NCBI RefSeq assembly: GCF_007989085.1
Contig: NZ_BJVJ01000025.1
Coordinates: 1-64,000, forward strand
Reading direction: 5' to 3'
DNA: 64,000 bases
From: Pseudonocardia sulfidoxydans NBRC 16205
GTDB lineage: Bacteria; Actinomycetota; Actinomycetes; Mycobacteriales; Pseudonocardiaceae
Under the pieces are notes generated by a model. That model saw only the letters and a program-made list of their open reading frames with translations. It made no database searches and was not told the DNA's origin. Every line of letters begins with the position of its first letter. Within the stretch, counting starts at the first letter, position 1. The translations under genes were made by a program, and so were the position numbers. Shown here piece after piece: positions 41,851-50,346 of the stretch.

Positions 41851-42789
41851 GTGGTCCAGCCGTCGGACGCGGGCTTCGGGGTGATGCTGCCGACCTTCGA
41901 CCCCTTCCGCAGGGGACGGACGCCGGTGGTCGAGGGGGCCGTGCTCGCCGAGGAGCTGGGGTTCGACTCCGGCTGGGTCGGCGACCACCTGAGCTTCCAC
42001 CCACCGCTTCTCGACGCGCTGACCGCGCTCACCGCCGCCGCGGTCCGCACCGAACGGCTCGTCCTCGGGACGGGCGTGCTGCTGCTGCCGATGCGCAACG
42101 CCGTGTGGACGGCCAAGCAGCTCGCCTCGATCGACTCCCTCGCCCCCGGCCGGCTGCTGTTCGGGGTCGGTGTCGGCGGGGAGAACCCGGCCGAGTGGGA
42201 GGCCGCCGGGGTGTCGACGGCCGGGCGCGGCGCCCGCCTCGACGAGGGTCTCGACATCGTGACCGCCCTGCTGCGCGGCGAGGCCGTCGACCATCCGGGA
42301 CCGTTGCTGCCGACGCGCTCGCCCGCCCTCGAACCGGCGCCGGCGACGCCGCCCCCGCTGGTCGTCGGCGGCCGGTCGGAGGCCGCGCTGCGCCGGGCCG
42401 CCCGCCGCGGCGACGGCTGGCTCGGCGTGTGGATGTCGGCCAACCGCGTCGCCGCGGTCCGCGCCCAGCTCGACGGGTTCGCCGCCGAGTACGGCCGACC
42501 CTCGCCGACACCCCTGCTGATGGTGTTCGTGCACGTCACCGACGGCCGGAGCGGGCTGGAGACGGGCCGCGCCGAGGTCGCAGGCTTCGTGAAGGGGCAG
42601 TACGGGCTGCCGGTCGAGCGGCTGGAGCGCTGGGTGCTCGTCGGCGACACCGACCACGTCGCGAAGGGCCTCGACGAGCTCGTCGAGGCCGGTGTGCGGG
42701 GGTTCGTGCTGATGCCCGCGGCGTCGGATCCACTGGAGCAGTTCCGCAGGCTGGCCGGAGTGCGGGAGCGTATGACGAGCTCGCTGTGA
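41851..42789 (+). CDS. LLM class monooxygenase (F420-dependent type likely)
   Basis: 312-residue LLM protein: GVMLPTFDPFRRGRTPVVEG, AEELGFDSGWVGDHLSFHPP (DH core), RLVLGTGVLLLPMRNAVWTA, LASIDSLAPGRLLFGVGVGG, and C-terminal WVLVGDTDHVAKGLDELVEA. GTG at 41851 has GGGAGG five bases upstream; GTG at 41845 overlaps that site. It is followed by an SDR 63 bases later and divergent from TetR. It resembles F420-dependent TIGR-type LLM oxidoreductases more than FMN monooxygenases, but this is a judgement by eye. Confidence 0.88.
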   Translation: MVQPSDAGFGVMLPTFDPFRRGRTPVVEGAVLAEELGFDSGWVGDHLSFHPPLLDALTALTAAAVRTERLVLGTGVLLLPMRNAVWTAKQLASIDSLAPGRLLFGVGVGGENPAEWEAAGVSTAGRGARLDEGLDIVTALLRGEAVDHPGPLLPTRSPALEPAPATPPPLVVGGRSEAALRRAARRGDGWLGVWMSANRVAAVRAQLDGFAAEYGRPSPTPLLMVFVHVTDGRSGLETGRAEVAGFVKGQYGLPVERLERWVLVGDTDHVAKGLDELVEAGVRGFVLMPAASDPLEQFRRLAGVRERMTSSL

Positions 42790-42852
42790 GCGGGATCGGA
42801 CCCGAGGACGGGAGTCGACGATGACGCCGGCCGCCTGCCAGGAGGAGAGCGC

Positions 42853-43584
42853 ATGACGGACAGGATCGCGGTCGTCACGGGGGCCGCGTCGGGGATCGGC
42901 CGGGCCGTCGCGCTCGGACTGGCCCGCACCGGGGCGCGCGTCGTCGCCGCCGACCTCGACCTCGACGGCGCCACGGCGCTGTCGCGCGAGGCCGAGGGCA
43001 TCACGCCGCTGGCCGTCGACGTCGCCGACCCCGACTCGGTCACCGCGCTCGCCGGTCAGGTCGCCGCCGACATCGGGACCGCGAACGTCCTGGTCAACTG
43101 CGCGGGCTGGGACCGGACCGGCAAGTTCCTCGACTCGACGCCCGACTTCGCGGACAAGATCGTCGCCATCAACTACCTCGGCCAGGTGCACATGTGCCGG
43201 GCGTTCCTGCCGGGCATGGTCGAGGCCGGGGACGGCGGGAAGGTCGTCAACGTCGCGAGCGACGCGGGCCGCGTCGGCAGCTCGGGGGAGACGATCTACG
43301 CGGGGGCCAAGGGCGGCGTCATCGCGATGAGCAAGTCCCTCGCGCGGGAGATGGCCCGCCACGGCATCAACGTCAACGTCGTGTGCCCCGGACCGACCGA
43401 CACACCGCTGTTCGCCGCCCAGGACGAGCGGCTCAAGGAGGCGCTGGTCCGGGCGATCCCGTTCCGCCGGCTCGCGAAGCCGGAGGAGGTCGCCGACGCG
43501 GTGCTGTTCTTCGCCTCCGACGCCGCGTCCTACGTCACCGGCCAGGTGCTCAGCGTCAGCGGCGGGCTGACCATGGCCGGCTGA
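42853..43584 (+). CDS. SDR, 2-hydroxycyclohexanecarboxyl-CoA dehydrogenase-like
   Basis: 243-residue SDR: AVVTGAASGIGRAVALGLAR, VVAADLDLDGATA (Asp), VLVNCAGWDRTGKFLDSTPD, catalytic Ser in NVASDAGRVGSSGETI, YAGAK, and VTGQVLSVSGGLTMAG. The WDRTGKF stretch after the NCAG loop is typical of BadH-like dehydrogenases acting on cyclic hydroxyacyl-CoA. ATG at 42853 has GGAGGAG. It pairs with the upstream LLM gene. Confidence 0.92.
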   Translation: MTDRIAVVTGAASGIGRAVALGLARTGARVVAADLDLDGATALSREAEGITPLAVDVADPDSVTALAGQVAADIGTANVLVNCAGWDRTGKFLDSTPDFADKIVAINYLGQVHMCRAFLPGMVEAGDGGKVVNVASDAGRVGSSGETIYAGAKGGVIAMSKSLAREMARHGINVNVVCPGPTDTPLFAAQDERLKEALVRAIPFRRLAKPEEVADAVLFFASDAASYVTGQVLSVSGGLTMAG

Positions 43585-43643
43585 GCGCCGGGGCGGACGG
43601 GGACCACGCGCGGGGTGGCGGCCCCGTTCCGCCCGGTCGGCCG

Positions 43644-44126
43644 TCAGGAGACGGCGGACGCGATCTTGTCGAGGGTGGCGTTGAGGTCCTTCTCGCTGAC
43701 GACGGGGAACATCGCGAGGAACTGCTCGTCGTGCACGCTCATCCACTCGTAGGTCTGGGTGACGCGGGTGCCCTCGTCGGTCTCGGCCAGGTCGTAGGTG
43801 AAGGTGTGGCCGCTCACGTTCATGTCGCCGATCTTCGACGCGAGATCACACGACGGGTCGATGGCCGGCGCCCAGCCGATCCGGCTGCCGGGCTGGTACG
43901 CGGTGACCGTGTTGACCATGCGGTAGTCGCCGAGGGCGTCCTGGTGCATGTTCATCGTGAAGACCTGACCGATGCCGCCGATGGGCGGCGCGTCGCCCTC
44001 CGGGCCGCGGACCATCCCGGCGTCGTCGAGGTCGACGTGCCGTTTCGGGTCCGACAGCAGCGCGAAGATCGTGTCCGCGGGCGCCTCGATGACCTTGCTC
44101 GCCTGCAGTTTTCTGCTGGTGTCCAC
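43644..44126 (-). CDS. SRPBCC (polyketide cyclase/START-like) protein
   Basis: 160-residue SRPBCC fold: KVIEAPADTIFALLSDPKRH, VFTMNMHQDALGDYRMVNTV, GWAPAIDPS, FTYDLAETDEGTRVTQTYEW and a C-terminal helix EKDLNATLDKIASAV. GTG at 44126 has GAGGAG six bases upstream; longer frames add unrelated sequence. The cavity fold binds hydrophobic ligands. It is convergent with the LLM-SDR pair on one side and divergent from a second LLM-SDR pair on the other, so it may serve that chemistry. Confidence 0.88.
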   Translation of the reverse strand: MDTSRKLQASKVIEAPADTIFALLSDPKRHVDLDDAGMVRGPEGDAPPIGGIGQVFTMNMHQDALGDYRMVNTVTAYQPGSRIGWAPAIDPSCDLASKIGDMNVSGHTFTYDLAETDEGTRVTQTYEWMSVHDEQFLAMFPVVSEKDLNATLDKIASAVS

Positions 44127-44245
44127 CGGTGCTCCTCTACGACGTACGGGTACGGCCACAGGGCCGTTCGGGCGACACGGGCTACCCGCCTTCCGGAGTC
44201 CGGAAACGCGGTGCCGCCGCTGACGCCCGTGGGTCGCGCGAGCGT

Positions 44246-44309
44246 GTCGCACACCTTCCGTACCTGCCGCACCCCGTGCAGCCTGTGCGACGAGCACGCA
44301 AGGTGTGCG
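44246..44309. promoter_or_regulatory. Paired dyads in the SRPBCC-LLM divergent region
   Basis: CGCACACCTT (44248-44257) pairs exactly with AAGGTGTGCG (44300-44309). Inside it, GTCGCACA (44246-44253) also pairs with TGTGCGAC (44284-44291). So three TGTGCG-type half-sites lie in the 284-base divergent region between 44126 and 44411. They may be operator sites for a regulator not encoded nearby. Confidence 0.5.
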
Positions 44310-44410
44310 GCGGCCTGCACCGGACGCGCCTCGGCCTTGCGCCACCACCGAGGGACGTCTAGAACGGGTGATCGGCTCTTTAAGGCGGATGCCTCAGCGG
44401 GGAGGTCGGC

Positions 44411-45520
44411 GTGCACGTCGGTATCGGAGTGTTCTTCCAAGGGCTCGAACCGGGCCGCGACGACCACGCCGTCATGAGGGACCAGCTCGCGCTGGCCGAC
44501 GCCGCGGAGCCGACGGGGTTCGACTCGGTGTGGACGGCCGAGCACCACTTCACGCGCTACCAGATGATGCCCAACCCGGCGCAGTTCCTGACGTGGATGG
44601 CGGGCCGCACGAGCCGGGTGCGGCTGGGGACGATGGTCATGGTGCTGCCCTGGCACGACCCGGTGCGGGTGGCGGAGGAGATCGCCTGGCTGGACTCGGT
44701 GTCGGAGGGCCGGGTCGTGCTGGGGCTCGGGCGGGGGCTGGGCTCGGTGGAGTTCGACGGGTTCCGGCTGGAGATGGGGGAGTCGCGGCGACGGTTCGTC
44801 GAGTACGCGACCGCCGTCTCCGGGGCGCTGGAGTCGGGGGCGATCCAGTTCGACGGTGAGCTGCTGCACCAGCCGCGGGCGGAGCTGCACCCGCCGGCGT
44901 TCACGTCGTTCCGCGGGCGGACGTACGCGTCGGCGGTGTCGCCGGAGTCGGCGAAGATCATGGCGACGCTCGGGTTCGGGCTGATGCTGATCGCGCAGAA
45001 GCCGTGGGAGACGACGTTGCGGGAGACCGCCGAGTACCGGGAGCTGTACCGGTCGATCCACAACGCGGAGCCGCCGGCGCCGGTGCTGGTCAACTTCACG
45101 ACGACCGACGTCGATCCCGGCCGGGCCCGCGAGATGCACGAGCGGTTCGCGGTCGGCTACGCCCGTTCGACGATCGACCACTACGAGTTCACCAACGAGC
45201 GGCTCGAACACGTCGAGGGCTACGAGTACTACGCGGGTCTGCGTCGCAACATCGAGAAGCACGGGCTGGCGAGGTTCAACAGGTTCCTGGCCGACCTGCA
45301 GATCGGCGGCACGCCGGACGAGGTCGTCGAGCAGACGGTGGAGCGGGTGCGGGCGCTCGGGGCGGGCGGGGTCGTCAACGTCCTCGGGTTCGGCGGGATG
45401 ACCGGCGAGGAGTCGCGGCGCTGCTTCGACACCTACGCTCAGCACGTGCTGCCGCGGCTGGCGGCCGTCGACACCCACCGTGACATCGGTGCACCTCTTC
45501 CTGAAGGGCAGGCCGCGTGA
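44411..45520 (+). CDS. LLM class flavin-dependent monooxygenase
   Basis: 369-residue LLM: MHVGIGVFFQGLEPGRDDHA, EPTGFDSVWTAEHHFTRYQM (EHH core), RVRLGTMVMVLPWHDPVRVA, EEIAWLDSVSEGRVVLGLGR, and C-terminal IGGTPDEVVEQTVERVRALG. The sequence is close in layout to alkane/ketone-type luciferase-like monooxygenases with an N-terminal EHH. GTG at 44411 has GGGGAGG upstream. Its stop overlaps the next SDR gene as GTGA, so the two are coupled and probably act in sequence. Confidence 0.92.
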   Translation: MHVGIGVFFQGLEPGRDDHAVMRDQLALADAAEPTGFDSVWTAEHHFTRYQMMPNPAQFLTWMAGRTSRVRLGTMVMVLPWHDPVRVAEEIAWLDSVSEGRVVLGLGRGLGSVEFDGFRLEMGESRRRFVEYATAVSGALESGAIQFDGELLHQPRAELHPPAFTSFRGRTYASAVSPESAKIMATLGFGLMLIAQKPWETTLRETAEYRELYRSIHNAEPPAPVLVNFTTTDVDPGRAREMHERFAVGYARSTIDHYEFTNERLEHVEGYEYYAGLRRNIEKHGLARFNRFLADLQIGGTPDEVVEQTVERVRALGAGGVVNVLGFGGMTGEESRRCFDTYAQHVLPRLAAVDTHRDIGAPLPEGQAA

Positions 45521-46383
45521 GCGACCAGAACGGGCCGGTTGCAGTCGTCACCGGCGGCGGCAGCGGGATCGGCCGGGCGACGGTGCTGCGGCTGCTCGAC
45601 GCCGGTTTCCGCGTCGTCGTCGCGGACGTGAACGCCGAGACGGCGGCCGCGACGGTGGAACTGGCGGCGGCGCCGGACCGCGTGGCGGTGGCGGCCGTCG
45701 ACGTCCGCGACGAGGACGCGGTGGCCGCGGCACTGGCGTTGGCCGTCGACCGGTTCGGCGGGCTGAGCGCCGTGGTGAACAACGCCGGCGTCGGCGGGGC
45801 GTTCGGGGCGATCACCGAGATCGAGAGCGCGGACTGGGACTACACGTTCGAGGTGCTGGTCCGTGGCGTGTTCTACGGGGTCAAGCACGCGGCCCGGATC
45901 ATGCAGGCGCAGGGGAGCGGGGGCAGCATCGTCAACGTCGCGTCGGTGGCCGGGCTGTCGGGTGGGCTCGGGCCCGTGCCGTACTCGGCGGCGAAGGCGG
46001 CCGTCGTCAACTTCACGAAGGCGGTGTCGATCGAGCTGGCCGCCGACCGCATCCGGGTGAACGCCGTGCTGCCGGGAGCGATCTCGACGCCGCTGGTGCA
46101 CCACGGCCGGCCCGAACGCGCCGAGGACAAGCTCGCCGCGACCCAGCCGTGGCCGGCGGCGGGCCGCCCGGAGCACATCGCGTCGGCGATCGCGTTCCTC
46201 GCTGGCGGCGAGTCGGAGTTCGTGACGGGGGAGGCCCTCGTCGTCGACGGCGGGCTCACCGCGGCGGGCCCGGGTCCGGCGTTCGCGGAGCGGTTGGGCA
46301 ACGACCCGCGGCTGCGCGGCATGGCCGGGGTCAACCACGGGACGACGGGCGTCGCGTCGGTGGTGCGCACCCGGCCCGAGTGA
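45517..46383 (+). CDS. Short-chain dehydrogenase/reductase (SDR)
   Basis: 288-residue SDR: AVVTGGGSGIGRATVLRLLD, VVVADVNAETAAATVEL (Asp), VVNNAGVGGAFGAITEIESA, catalytic Ser in NVASVAGLSGGLGPV, YSAAK, and VTGEALVVDGGLTAAGPGPA. A roughly 30-residue C-terminal extension goes beyond the usual end. GTG at 45517 is coupled to the LLM gene. It likely oxidises or reduces the LLM product. Confidence 0.93.
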   Translation: MSDQNGPVAVVTGGGSGIGRATVLRLLDAGFRVVVADVNAETAAATVELAAAPDRVAVAAVDVRDEDAVAAALALAVDRFGGLSAVVNNAGVGGAFGAITEIESADWDYTFEVLVRGVFYGVKHAARIMQAQGSGGSIVNVASVAGLSGGLGPVPYSAAKAAVVNFTKAVSIELAADRIRVNAVLPGAISTPLVHHGRPERAEDKLAATQPWPAAGRPEHIASAIAFLAGGESEFVTGEALVVDGGLTAAGPGPAFAERLGNDPRLRGMAGVNHGTTGVASVVRTRPE

Positions 46384-46387
46384 GCCC

Positions 46388-46804
46388 TCAGCCCAGTCCG
46401 TGCTCGCGGCGGCGTCGCTCGGCGGAGCGCTGGTCGTCGCGCACCGCCGCCGCGTAGCCGACCGGGTAGCCGGCCTTCACCGCCCGGTGCTCGTTCGTCT
46501 CATAGATGTAGACGCTCGACCAGAACAGTCCCATCAGCGCGCCCATCCCGACCGCGCCCGCCCGCACCCACAGCGGGCCCGGGATGAAAATGATCAGCAG
46601 GACGGCGAACGGCACGATCTGCACGACGGTCCGCGCCGCGTGCCGCAGCATCCAGGTGCGGGTCGTGACGTCGTAGAGCACCCAGCCACGGTGGCGCCGC
46701 GGCAGCCCGGCACCGAAGGCGTAGAGCAGCCAGTGCCACGGGTCGGGCCGGTTGATCGGCTCGGCACCTTCGTCGAGCCAGCCGGTTTCTGTCCGGTCGG
46801 ACAT
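46388..46804 (-). CDS. DUF5313 membrane protein
   Basis: 138-residue protein with NRPDPWHWLLYAFGAGLPRR and HRGWVLYDVTTRTWMLRHAA, the DUF5313 signature. Two membrane segments follow: VVQIVPFAVLLIIFIPGPLW and AGAVGMGALMGLFWSSVYIY. The tail is charged (DDQRSAERRRREHG). ATG at 46804 has GGAGG nearby. The family is restricted to actinomycetes and has no known function. It stops 4 bases from the convergent SDR stop. Confidence 0.85.
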   Translation of the reverse strand: MSDRTETGWLDEGAEPINRPDPWHWLLYAFGAGLPRRHRGWVLYDVTTRTWMLRHAARTVVQIVPFAVLLIIFIPGPLWVRAGAVGMGALMGLFWSSVYIYETNEHRAVKAGYPVGYAAAVRDDQRSAERRRREHGLG

Positions 46805-46877
46805 CGCGACCTCCTGCGACGACGTCGGTACCGGGTACCCGGCCGCCCGCCGACGACACCCCGCCGTGGCGGATCCC

Positions 46878-47060
46878 TCAGATCTCGTGGGCGGCGTCGT
46901 AGCCCAGGTCGCCGTCCGGGTCGACCTCGCGCCGCGGCATCGGTACCGCCCCGCCGGCGCGACGGCCCGGCCGGTTCGTCGGCAGGTTGAGGACGGCCTT
47001 CATCTCGTGGGCAAGGTCGTAGGCGTAGTCGCCCGAGTACTCCGAATCCCCCGACACCAT
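46878..47060 (-). CDS. Small protein with two YDxAHE motifs
   Basis: A roughly 60-residue soluble protein: EYSGDYAYDLAHEMKAVLNL near the N-terminus and DPDGDLGYDAAHEI at the C-terminus. The repeated pattern D-x-x-Y-D-x-A-H-E is unusual and suggests a real, selected protein. The ATG at 47060 is close to AAGGAG; an in-frame GTG two codons later has better spacing and GTG codons 5' are possible. No family was recognised. It is separate from the DUF5313 gene and from the GGDEF-EAL gene. Confidence 0.55.
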   Translation of the reverse strand: MVSGDSEYSGDYAYDLAHEMKAVLNLPTNRPGRRAGGAVPMPRREVDPDGDLGYDAAHEI

Positions 47061-47283
47061 CGACTCCTTCACGCTCACAACCCCAACAGGCTCTGACGCT
47101 CCGTAACCGTGGCCATTCGGTCGGTGCACAAAAATCATCGCTCTACCGGGGCGCGTGAGCAATACGCGTCCACCGCATGGACGCGCTCTGTACTCGAAGA
47201 GGTGATCATCACCCGTACGAGTTGCGCAGGTGCGGGCAATCCGCCAAGGACCTCGGCGACCCGCCGAGGACTTCGGCGATCCG

Positions 47284-49461
47284 TCAGGGACGCAGGCGGT
47301 CCAGCTCGGCGACGACCTTGTTCCAGGGCGCCGAGCGGGCGTAGAGCCAGCCCTGGGCGAGGTCGCAGCGCGCGGCGCGCAACTGGGCCGCCTGGGCCGT
47401 CGTCTCGACGCCCTCACCGGTCACGGTGAGCCCCAACGAGTGCGCGAGCGCGATGAGACTGGTGACGATCCGGCCGGCGCCCGCCGCGGGCCCGCGCAGA
47501 CCCTCGACGAGGACGCCGGCCAGCTTGAGGGAGTGCAGCGGCAGCCGGGGTAGGTAGCCCAGGTTGGAGTAGCCGGTGCCGAAGTCGTCGACGGCGATGT
47601 GGATGCCCAGCCCGGCAAGGGCGGAGATGGCGTCGACGGGCCGGCCGGCGGGGCCCAGCAGCGCGCTCTCGGTCAGCTCCAGCTGCAGCAGGCGGGCGGG
47701 CAGGCCGGTCTCGGCGAGAACGTCGGCCACGTCGGACACCAGGGCCGGGTCGTGGGCCTGGCGGACGGCGAGGTTGACGCTGACGAACAGGTCGGCCCCC
47801 GGGTGGGCGGCGTTCCACTCGGCGGCGCGGGCACACGCCTCGCGCAGGACATGGCGGCCGAGCGGGACGATCGCGCCCGTCTCCTCGGCGACCTCGATGA
47901 ACCGGTCGGGGCCGAGCCGGCCCAGCGTCGGATGGTTCCACCGCACGAGGGCCTCGACGCCGACGACGCCGCTGTCGGACAGCCGCACGATCGGCTGGTA
48001 CTCGACCTCGAACTCCTCGCGCTCGATCCCGGCCGCCAGCGTCGCGGAGAGGGTGTAGCGGGTCATGTCGCCCGCGGCGCGTTCCGGGTCGTAGCGGGCC
48101 CACCGGTTGCGGCCGTCCGCCTTGGCCCAGTAGAGGGTCACGTCGGCGGACTTGAGGACGTCGGCGGGGGTGGTGCCGGCGACGGAGGCCTCGACGACGC
48201 CGATGCTGGCGCTGACGACGAGGCGGTGCTCGTCGACGTCGAAGGGTGGGGCGAGGGCGGCGAGGACGCTGTCGGCGAGGTCGGCGACCTCCCCCTCGGG
48301 CGGGTCCTCGACGAGGATGACGAACTCGTCGCCACCCATGCGCCCCACCATGTGTCCGCGCCCGGAGACGGACGAGTGCAGCCGGCCCGACAGCGCGAGG
48401 AGGAGCTTGTCGCCGACGTCGTGGCCGAGCCGGTCGTTGACGACCTTGAAGTTGTCGACGTCGAGATAGCAGACGCCGATGCGGCCGTTCGGCCGGGCGA
48501 ACAGCTCGGCGAGCCGGTCGTTGACCATCGTGCGGTTGGGCAGGCCCGTCAGCGGGTCGTGCGTGGCCTGGTGGCGCAGCCGGTCCTGCATCTCCCGGCG
48601 CGTGCGGGCGTCCTCGGCCATGGCGACGGTGTAGAGCGGTGCCCCGTCGGGGCTGCGGATCAGCGACGCCGTCAGGTCGGTCAGCACCGAGGATCCGTCG
48701 CGGTGCCGGTAGCTCTTCTCGATGCGCACCGACTCGCGGTTGCCCGCGATGATGTCCGCGTAGAGCTCCCACATGCCCTGGACGTCGTCGGGGTGGACGA
48801 AGTCGGACACGTTGATGTGCAGGAACTCCTCGACGGTGTAGCCGAGCATCGACGCGAACGCCTCGTTGACGTCGACGATGCGGCCCGTCATGTCGGCGAT
48901 GCCGATGCCGACGCCGGAGTTCTCGAAGATGGCGCGGAAGCGGGCCTCGCTCGACAGCAACGCGTCCTGGGTCTGTTTACGGGCGGTGACCTCGGCCTGG
49001 CGCACCGTCTCCTGCTCGCTGAGGATGCGGTCGCGCATGCGGCCGACGTAGCCGGACACCACGGCGGACATGACGGCGCGGGCCGCGGTGACGTTGCGGG
49101 TCACGCCCAGGCCCGCGGCGACGTCCGGCAGGTGCGTGCAGAGGGCGGAGACGGTCAGCGGGAGAGCCTCACCGTCGAGGAGGTCGTTGTCGACGAGTGA
49201 GGCGCCGACCGATCGGGCCGTGCGGGTGTCGACGGGCTCCGCGGCGGTGGCCGCGGCCAGGCGCAGCGCCGCCCAGCGCACGAACCTGCGGAGCTCCACA
49301 CTGCTCATCGGGCGGTACACCGCGCGCGCGAGATCCGCCGTCCACGCCGACACCAGATCATCGACGTCCGGTGCCGGGGACGGCGGCCACGGCGTGGCCC
49401 GGTCCCCGCCGATCACCGGGGGAGCATACGGCGACACGGCGATCGGACCCGGCTGTGTCAT
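47284..49461 (-). CDS. PAS-GGDEF-EAL protein (c-di-GMP turnover)
   Basis: 725-residue cytoplasmic signalling protein. A helical N-terminus of unknown type (about 1-175) is followed by PAS (about 180-295: FRAIFENSGVGIGIADMTGR, FASMLGYTVEEFLHINVSDF), GGDEF (about 305-460) with intact GRMGGDEFVILVEDP, and EAL (about 475-725) with intact EVEYQPIVRLSDSGVVGVEA, LELTESALLG, VDDFGTGYSNLGYLP and TGEGVETTAQ. Both active sites look complete, so it could make and break c-di-GMP. ATG at 49461 is the plausible start. It is divergent from the DUF574 methyltransferase gene. Confidence 0.93.
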   Translation of the reverse strand: MTQPGPIAVSPYAPPVIGGDRATPWPPSPAPDVDDLVSAWTADLARAVYRPMSSVELRRFVRWAALRLAAATAAEPVDTRTARSVGASLVDNDLLDGEALPLTVSALCTHLPDVAAGLGVTRNVTAARAVMSAVVSGYVGRMRDRILSEQETVRQAEVTARKQTQDALLSSEARFRAIFENSGVGIGIADMTGRIVDVNEAFASMLGYTVEEFLHINVSDFVHPDDVQGMWELYADIIAGNRESVRIEKSYRHRDGSSVLTDLTASLIRSPDGAPLYTVAMAEDARTRREMQDRLRHQATHDPLTGLPNRTMVNDRLAELFARPNGRIGVCYLDVDNFKVVNDRLGHDVGDKLLLALSGRLHSSVSGRGHMVGRMGGDEFVILVEDPPEGEVADLADSVLAALAPPFDVDEHRLVVSASIGVVEASVAGTTPADVLKSADVTLYWAKADGRNRWARYDPERAAGDMTRYTLSATLAAGIEREEFEVEYQPIVRLSDSGVVGVEALVRWNHPTLGRLGPDRFIEVAEETGAIVPLGRHVLREACARAAEWNAAHPGADLFVSVNLAVRQAHDPALVSDVADVLAETGLPARLLQLELTESALLGPAGRPVDAISALAGLGIHIAVDDFGTGYSNLGYLPRLPLHSLKLAGVLVEGLRGPAAGAGRIVTSLIALAHSLGLTVTGEGVETTAQAAQLRAARCDLAQGWLYARSAPWNKVVAELDRLRP

Positions 49462-49539
49462 TCCGTCGGGTGACAAGTTCGGCCTACTCTCGTCGCGCAG
49501 CGTGCCGGACCGCACGCAGTACGTGGAGAGTGGGGGAAC

Positions 49540-50346
49540 ATGAGCCGGCCGTCGTGGGCACCGAAGGACATCGATCTCGACCGGCCGAGCGGGGCCAGGG
49601 TCTACGACTACTTCCTCGGCGGTGCGCACAACTTCGCCGTCGACCGCGAGCTCGCCGGGATGATCGCGTCGATGACCCCGGACATCGGCGACACCATGCG
49701 CGCCAACCGGTCGTTCCTGCGCCGGGTGGTGCGCCGCATCCTCGACGACGGGATCACGCAGTTCCTCGACATCGGGTCGGGCATCCCGACGGTCGGCAAC
49801 GTCCACGAGGTCGCGCAGAAGGCCGACCCGTCGTGTCGCGTCGTGTACGTCGACGTCGACCCGATCGCGGTGTCACACAGCCGGGCGATCCTCGACGGGA
49901 ACCCAGGGACCGTCGTCGTCCAGGCCGACGCGCGCGACGTCGAGTCGATCGTCGCCGATCCCGACGTGCGGGAGCTGCTCGACTTCGACCGCCCCATCGC
50001 CGTGCTCGTCCTCGGCGTCCTGCACTTCGTCCCCGACGCCGACGACCCCGCCGGGATCGTCGCCCGGCTGCGCGAGTCGGTGCCCGCCGGCAGCATGCTC
50101 GCGCTGGTCAACGTGACCCACGAGGACCAGCCGCCGGAGGTCATCGAGGCGCAGAAGCTGTCGTCGCGCACCGGCACACCGATCTTCCTGCGGTCCCGGG
50201 CCGAGCTGCTGGCCCAGTTCGACGGCTGGGACCTCGTCGAACCGGGGCTGGTGCACCTGCCGTTGTGGCACCCCGACGTCCCGTTGGCCGACGGCGAGCG
50301 CCCCGAACGGTTCGGGGCGCTCGCCGGGCTGGCGGTCAAGAGGTGA
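49540..50346 (+). CDS. DUF574-type SAM-dependent methyltransferase
   Basis: 268-residue actinobacterial methyltransferase. DLDRPSGARVYDYFLGGAHN is the family opening (PSxARVYDYxLGGxxNF). The SAM motif I region is FLDIGSGIPTVGNVHEVAQK, then VYVDVDPIAVSHSR and ADARDVESIV. LLDFDRPIAVLVLGVLHFVP follows. These proteins are numerous in streptomycetes and relatives; their methyl acceptor is unknown. ATG at 49540 is preceded by GGGGGAAC. It overlaps the convergent aldo/keto reductase gene by 11 bases. Confidence 0.92.
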   Translation: MSRPSWAPKDIDLDRPSGARVYDYFLGGAHNFAVDRELAGMIASMTPDIGDTMRANRSFLRRVVRRILDDGITQFLDIGSGIPTVGNVHEVAQKADPSCRVVYVDVDPIAVSHSRAILDGNPGTVVVQADARDVESIVADPDVRELLDFDRPIAVLVLGVLHFVPDADDPAGIVARLRESVPAGSMLALVNVTHEDQPPEVIEAQKLSSRTGTPIFLRSRAELLAQFDGWDLVEPGLVHLPLWHPDVPLADGERPERFGALAGLAVKR

